A stretch of DNA of 14,376 bases from Planctomycetota bacterium (GTDB taxonomy: Bacteria; Planctomycetota; Planctomycetia; Pirellulales; Lacipirellulaceae), in assembly GCA_024278035.1 (NCBI GenBank), contig JAJRUA010000040.1, forward strand, positions 1 through 14,376. The letters run 5' to 3'. Positions 13,558 to 14,376 of this stretch are shown here, piece by piece. Both the position numbers and the translations under genes were made by a program. How positions within the stretch are numbered: the first letter of the stretch is position 1; each line of letters opens with the position of its first letter. The notes under the pieces are model-generated. The model did no database searches and was not told the origin of the DNA. It saw only the letters and a program-made list of their open reading frames with translations.

Positions 13558-13867
13558 ATGGACTTATCCGAAACCGAGGCGACAGCCTCGAAACGCCGTA
13601 GCTACAGCGAAGATTTCAAGCGAGATGCAGTACGGCTGATCGGTCGAGGAGGGCTATTCGTTCAAAGCGGCCAGCCAAGCGGTGAGCGTTTGCGGTGCAA
13701 CCCTCCGATCCTGGCACGCGAAGCTTGCCCCGAAGGCGAAGCCTTGCGGTGATGATGCCACGATTAGCGAGCTACAAGCCGAGAACAAGCGTCTTCGTAA
13801 AACGCTCAAGAAAACCGAGATGGAGCGAGAAATCCTAAAAAAAGCAACGGCCCCGTGTTACCAATAG
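13558..13867 (+). pseudogene. IS3-family transposase OrfA, frameshifted
   Basis: OrfA is the DNA-binding subunit of the transposase. The frame opens MDLSETEATASKRRSYSEDF and KRDAVRLI, the start of the HTH_Tnp_1 helix-turn-helix. It then breaks near 13642, where an apparent extra G shifts the frame. The next frame continues EEGYSFKAASQAVSVCGATL and RSWHAKLAPK, then a leucine-zipper-like helix (ISELQAENKRLRKTLKKTEM) ending EREILKKAT. Joining the two frames restores a normal OrfA of about 100 residues. The end (APCYQ, stop at 13867) departs from the ATAFFA-type ending usual for the family. The A7 run near 13834 is where IS3 elements often use programmed -1 shifting. Confidence 0.75.
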
Positions 13868-13889
13868 AAGCGGTTGTGAAGGAGTCGCA

Positions 13890-14376
13890 ATGAAGCCCGC
13901 CTGGATCGATGAACACCGCGACTTGTTTCCTATTGCCCCTGATGTGCCATCTGCTGAAAGTCTCCCGTTCGGTCTACTACAGCTCCGTTGGCCAAGAGCC
14001 CTCGGCAAGGGCCGTTCGCGGCCAGAAGATTCGACAGACCGCCTTGCGTTTGCACGAAGAGTCTCATGGCATCTACGGCAGCGCGAAGATCGCCCGGCAG
14101 ATGCAAGAAGACGAAGAATTGGAAACGGCTTGCCGGAACACGGTGGCCCGTTCTATTGGTGAAATGGGCCATGCGTGAAATGGACCTAAAAAAGCCGTGT
14201 TTCCAAGAAGTTTGTCCCTTCTACGACCAAGAGCGATCCGTCGAAGCGTCCGGCTCTCAACGTGCTGGATCGTGATTTTACGACTGAAGCTCCCAATCAG
14301 AAGTGGGTGACGGACATCACCTACCTGAAGGTCGCCGCTGGTTGGGTTTACCTGGCGACGGTCATTGATTTGTTTA
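13890..14376 (+). pseudogene. IS3-family transposase OrfB, frameshifted and partial
   Basis: OrfB carries the DDE integrase core. It opens MKPAWIDEHRDLFPIA, a typical IS2/IS3-like OrfB start. The frame is lost at a C4 run (13936-13939) and resumes as LMCHLLKVSRSVYYSS, then ALRLHEESHGIYGSAKIARQ up to a TGA at 14176-14178. A 16-bp imperfect duplication (GTGAAATGG at 14159 and 14175) and an A6 run (14188-14193) disturb the frame again. The last frame gives [20 protein letters not shown] and [23 protein letters not shown], with the first catalytic Asp in TDITY, and runs off the window. With at least three shifts it cannot make a normal transposase unless the sequence has errors. Confidence 0.75.

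Larger units (their letters stand above)
13493..14376 (+). mobile_element. IS3-family insertion sequence, left part (continues beyond window)
   Basis: The inferred left end is TGCGGTATCCCACCACTTTC, starting at 13493 with the TG typical of IS3 elements. The start is supported by the same 31-bp sequence at 8220-8250. Then come a 6-bp perfect inverted repeat (ATCGGA/TCCGAT, 13520-13534), an AAGGAG ribosome site (13545-13550), orfA and orfB. The right end and any target duplication lie outside the window. Confidence 0.75.

Noticed and set aside
1..14376. tRNA or rRNA genes
   Set aside because: No cloverleaf with a TTC-arm or conserved rRNA sequence was seen on either strand.

Overview
This window looks like chromosomal DNA from a planctomycete, probably of the Pirellulales type. 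The evidence is a DUF1559 pseudopilin-like protein with an H-x9-DG tail, PEP-CTERM proteins with dockerin repeats, an EF-hand lipoprotein with a carboxypeptidase-regulatory-like domain, and long GC-rich intergenic palindromes. This placement is inferred from gene content; there is no rRNA or other phylogenetic marker here.

Layout. (1) 3-197 (+) is the C-terminal end of a Ser/Thr-phosphatase-type metallophosphoesterase. (2) 240-1821 (-) is a two-gene ABC importer operon: a ModB/CysT-type permease, then its ATPase. No binding-protein gene is visible. (3) 2029-2634 (+) is a putative lipoprotein with an alanine-rich linker and a His/Asp-rich tail. It converges on the next operon across a strong inverted repeat (2699-2759). 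(4) 2792-8045 (-) is a three-gene operon for a tripartite, type I secretion-like exporter, transcribed in the order outer-membrane factor lipoprotein, ABC permease-ATPase, HlyD-type adaptor. The genes are nearly overlapping. The ABC protein keeps the Walker A lysine and Walker B aspartate but lacks the Q-loop Gln, the LSGGQ glycines, the catalytic Glu and the H-loop His. (5) 8046-8642 has no gene; it holds a 33-bp direct repeat, a 31-bp match to the end of the downstream IS, and a terminator. (6) 8643-12150 (-) is an envelope-protein cluster: a PEP-CTERM protein, a DUF1559 protein, and a larger paralogue of the first that carries a dockerin. (7) 12151-12548 is an intergenic region between divergent genes, with two hairpins. 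(8) 12549-13199 (+) is an EF-hand lipoprotein. (9) 13203-13508 (-) is the C-terminal stub of a third dockerin/PEP-CTERM gene, apparently cut by an IS3-family element (13493 to the window end) whose transposase frames are themselves broken.

How the genes fit together. The modBC-like genes would import an oxyanion using a binding protein encoded elsewhere. The three exporter genes should form one trans-envelope channel, but no cargo gene is recognisable beside them. The right half encodes exported or surface proteins with recurring calcium-type motifs (dockerin loops and a canonical EF-hand pair). It is also the part affected by transposition. The best candidates for something under-described are the exporter with the eroded ATPase, and the duplicated beta-sandwich-like PEP-CTERM proteins flanking a pseudopilin.
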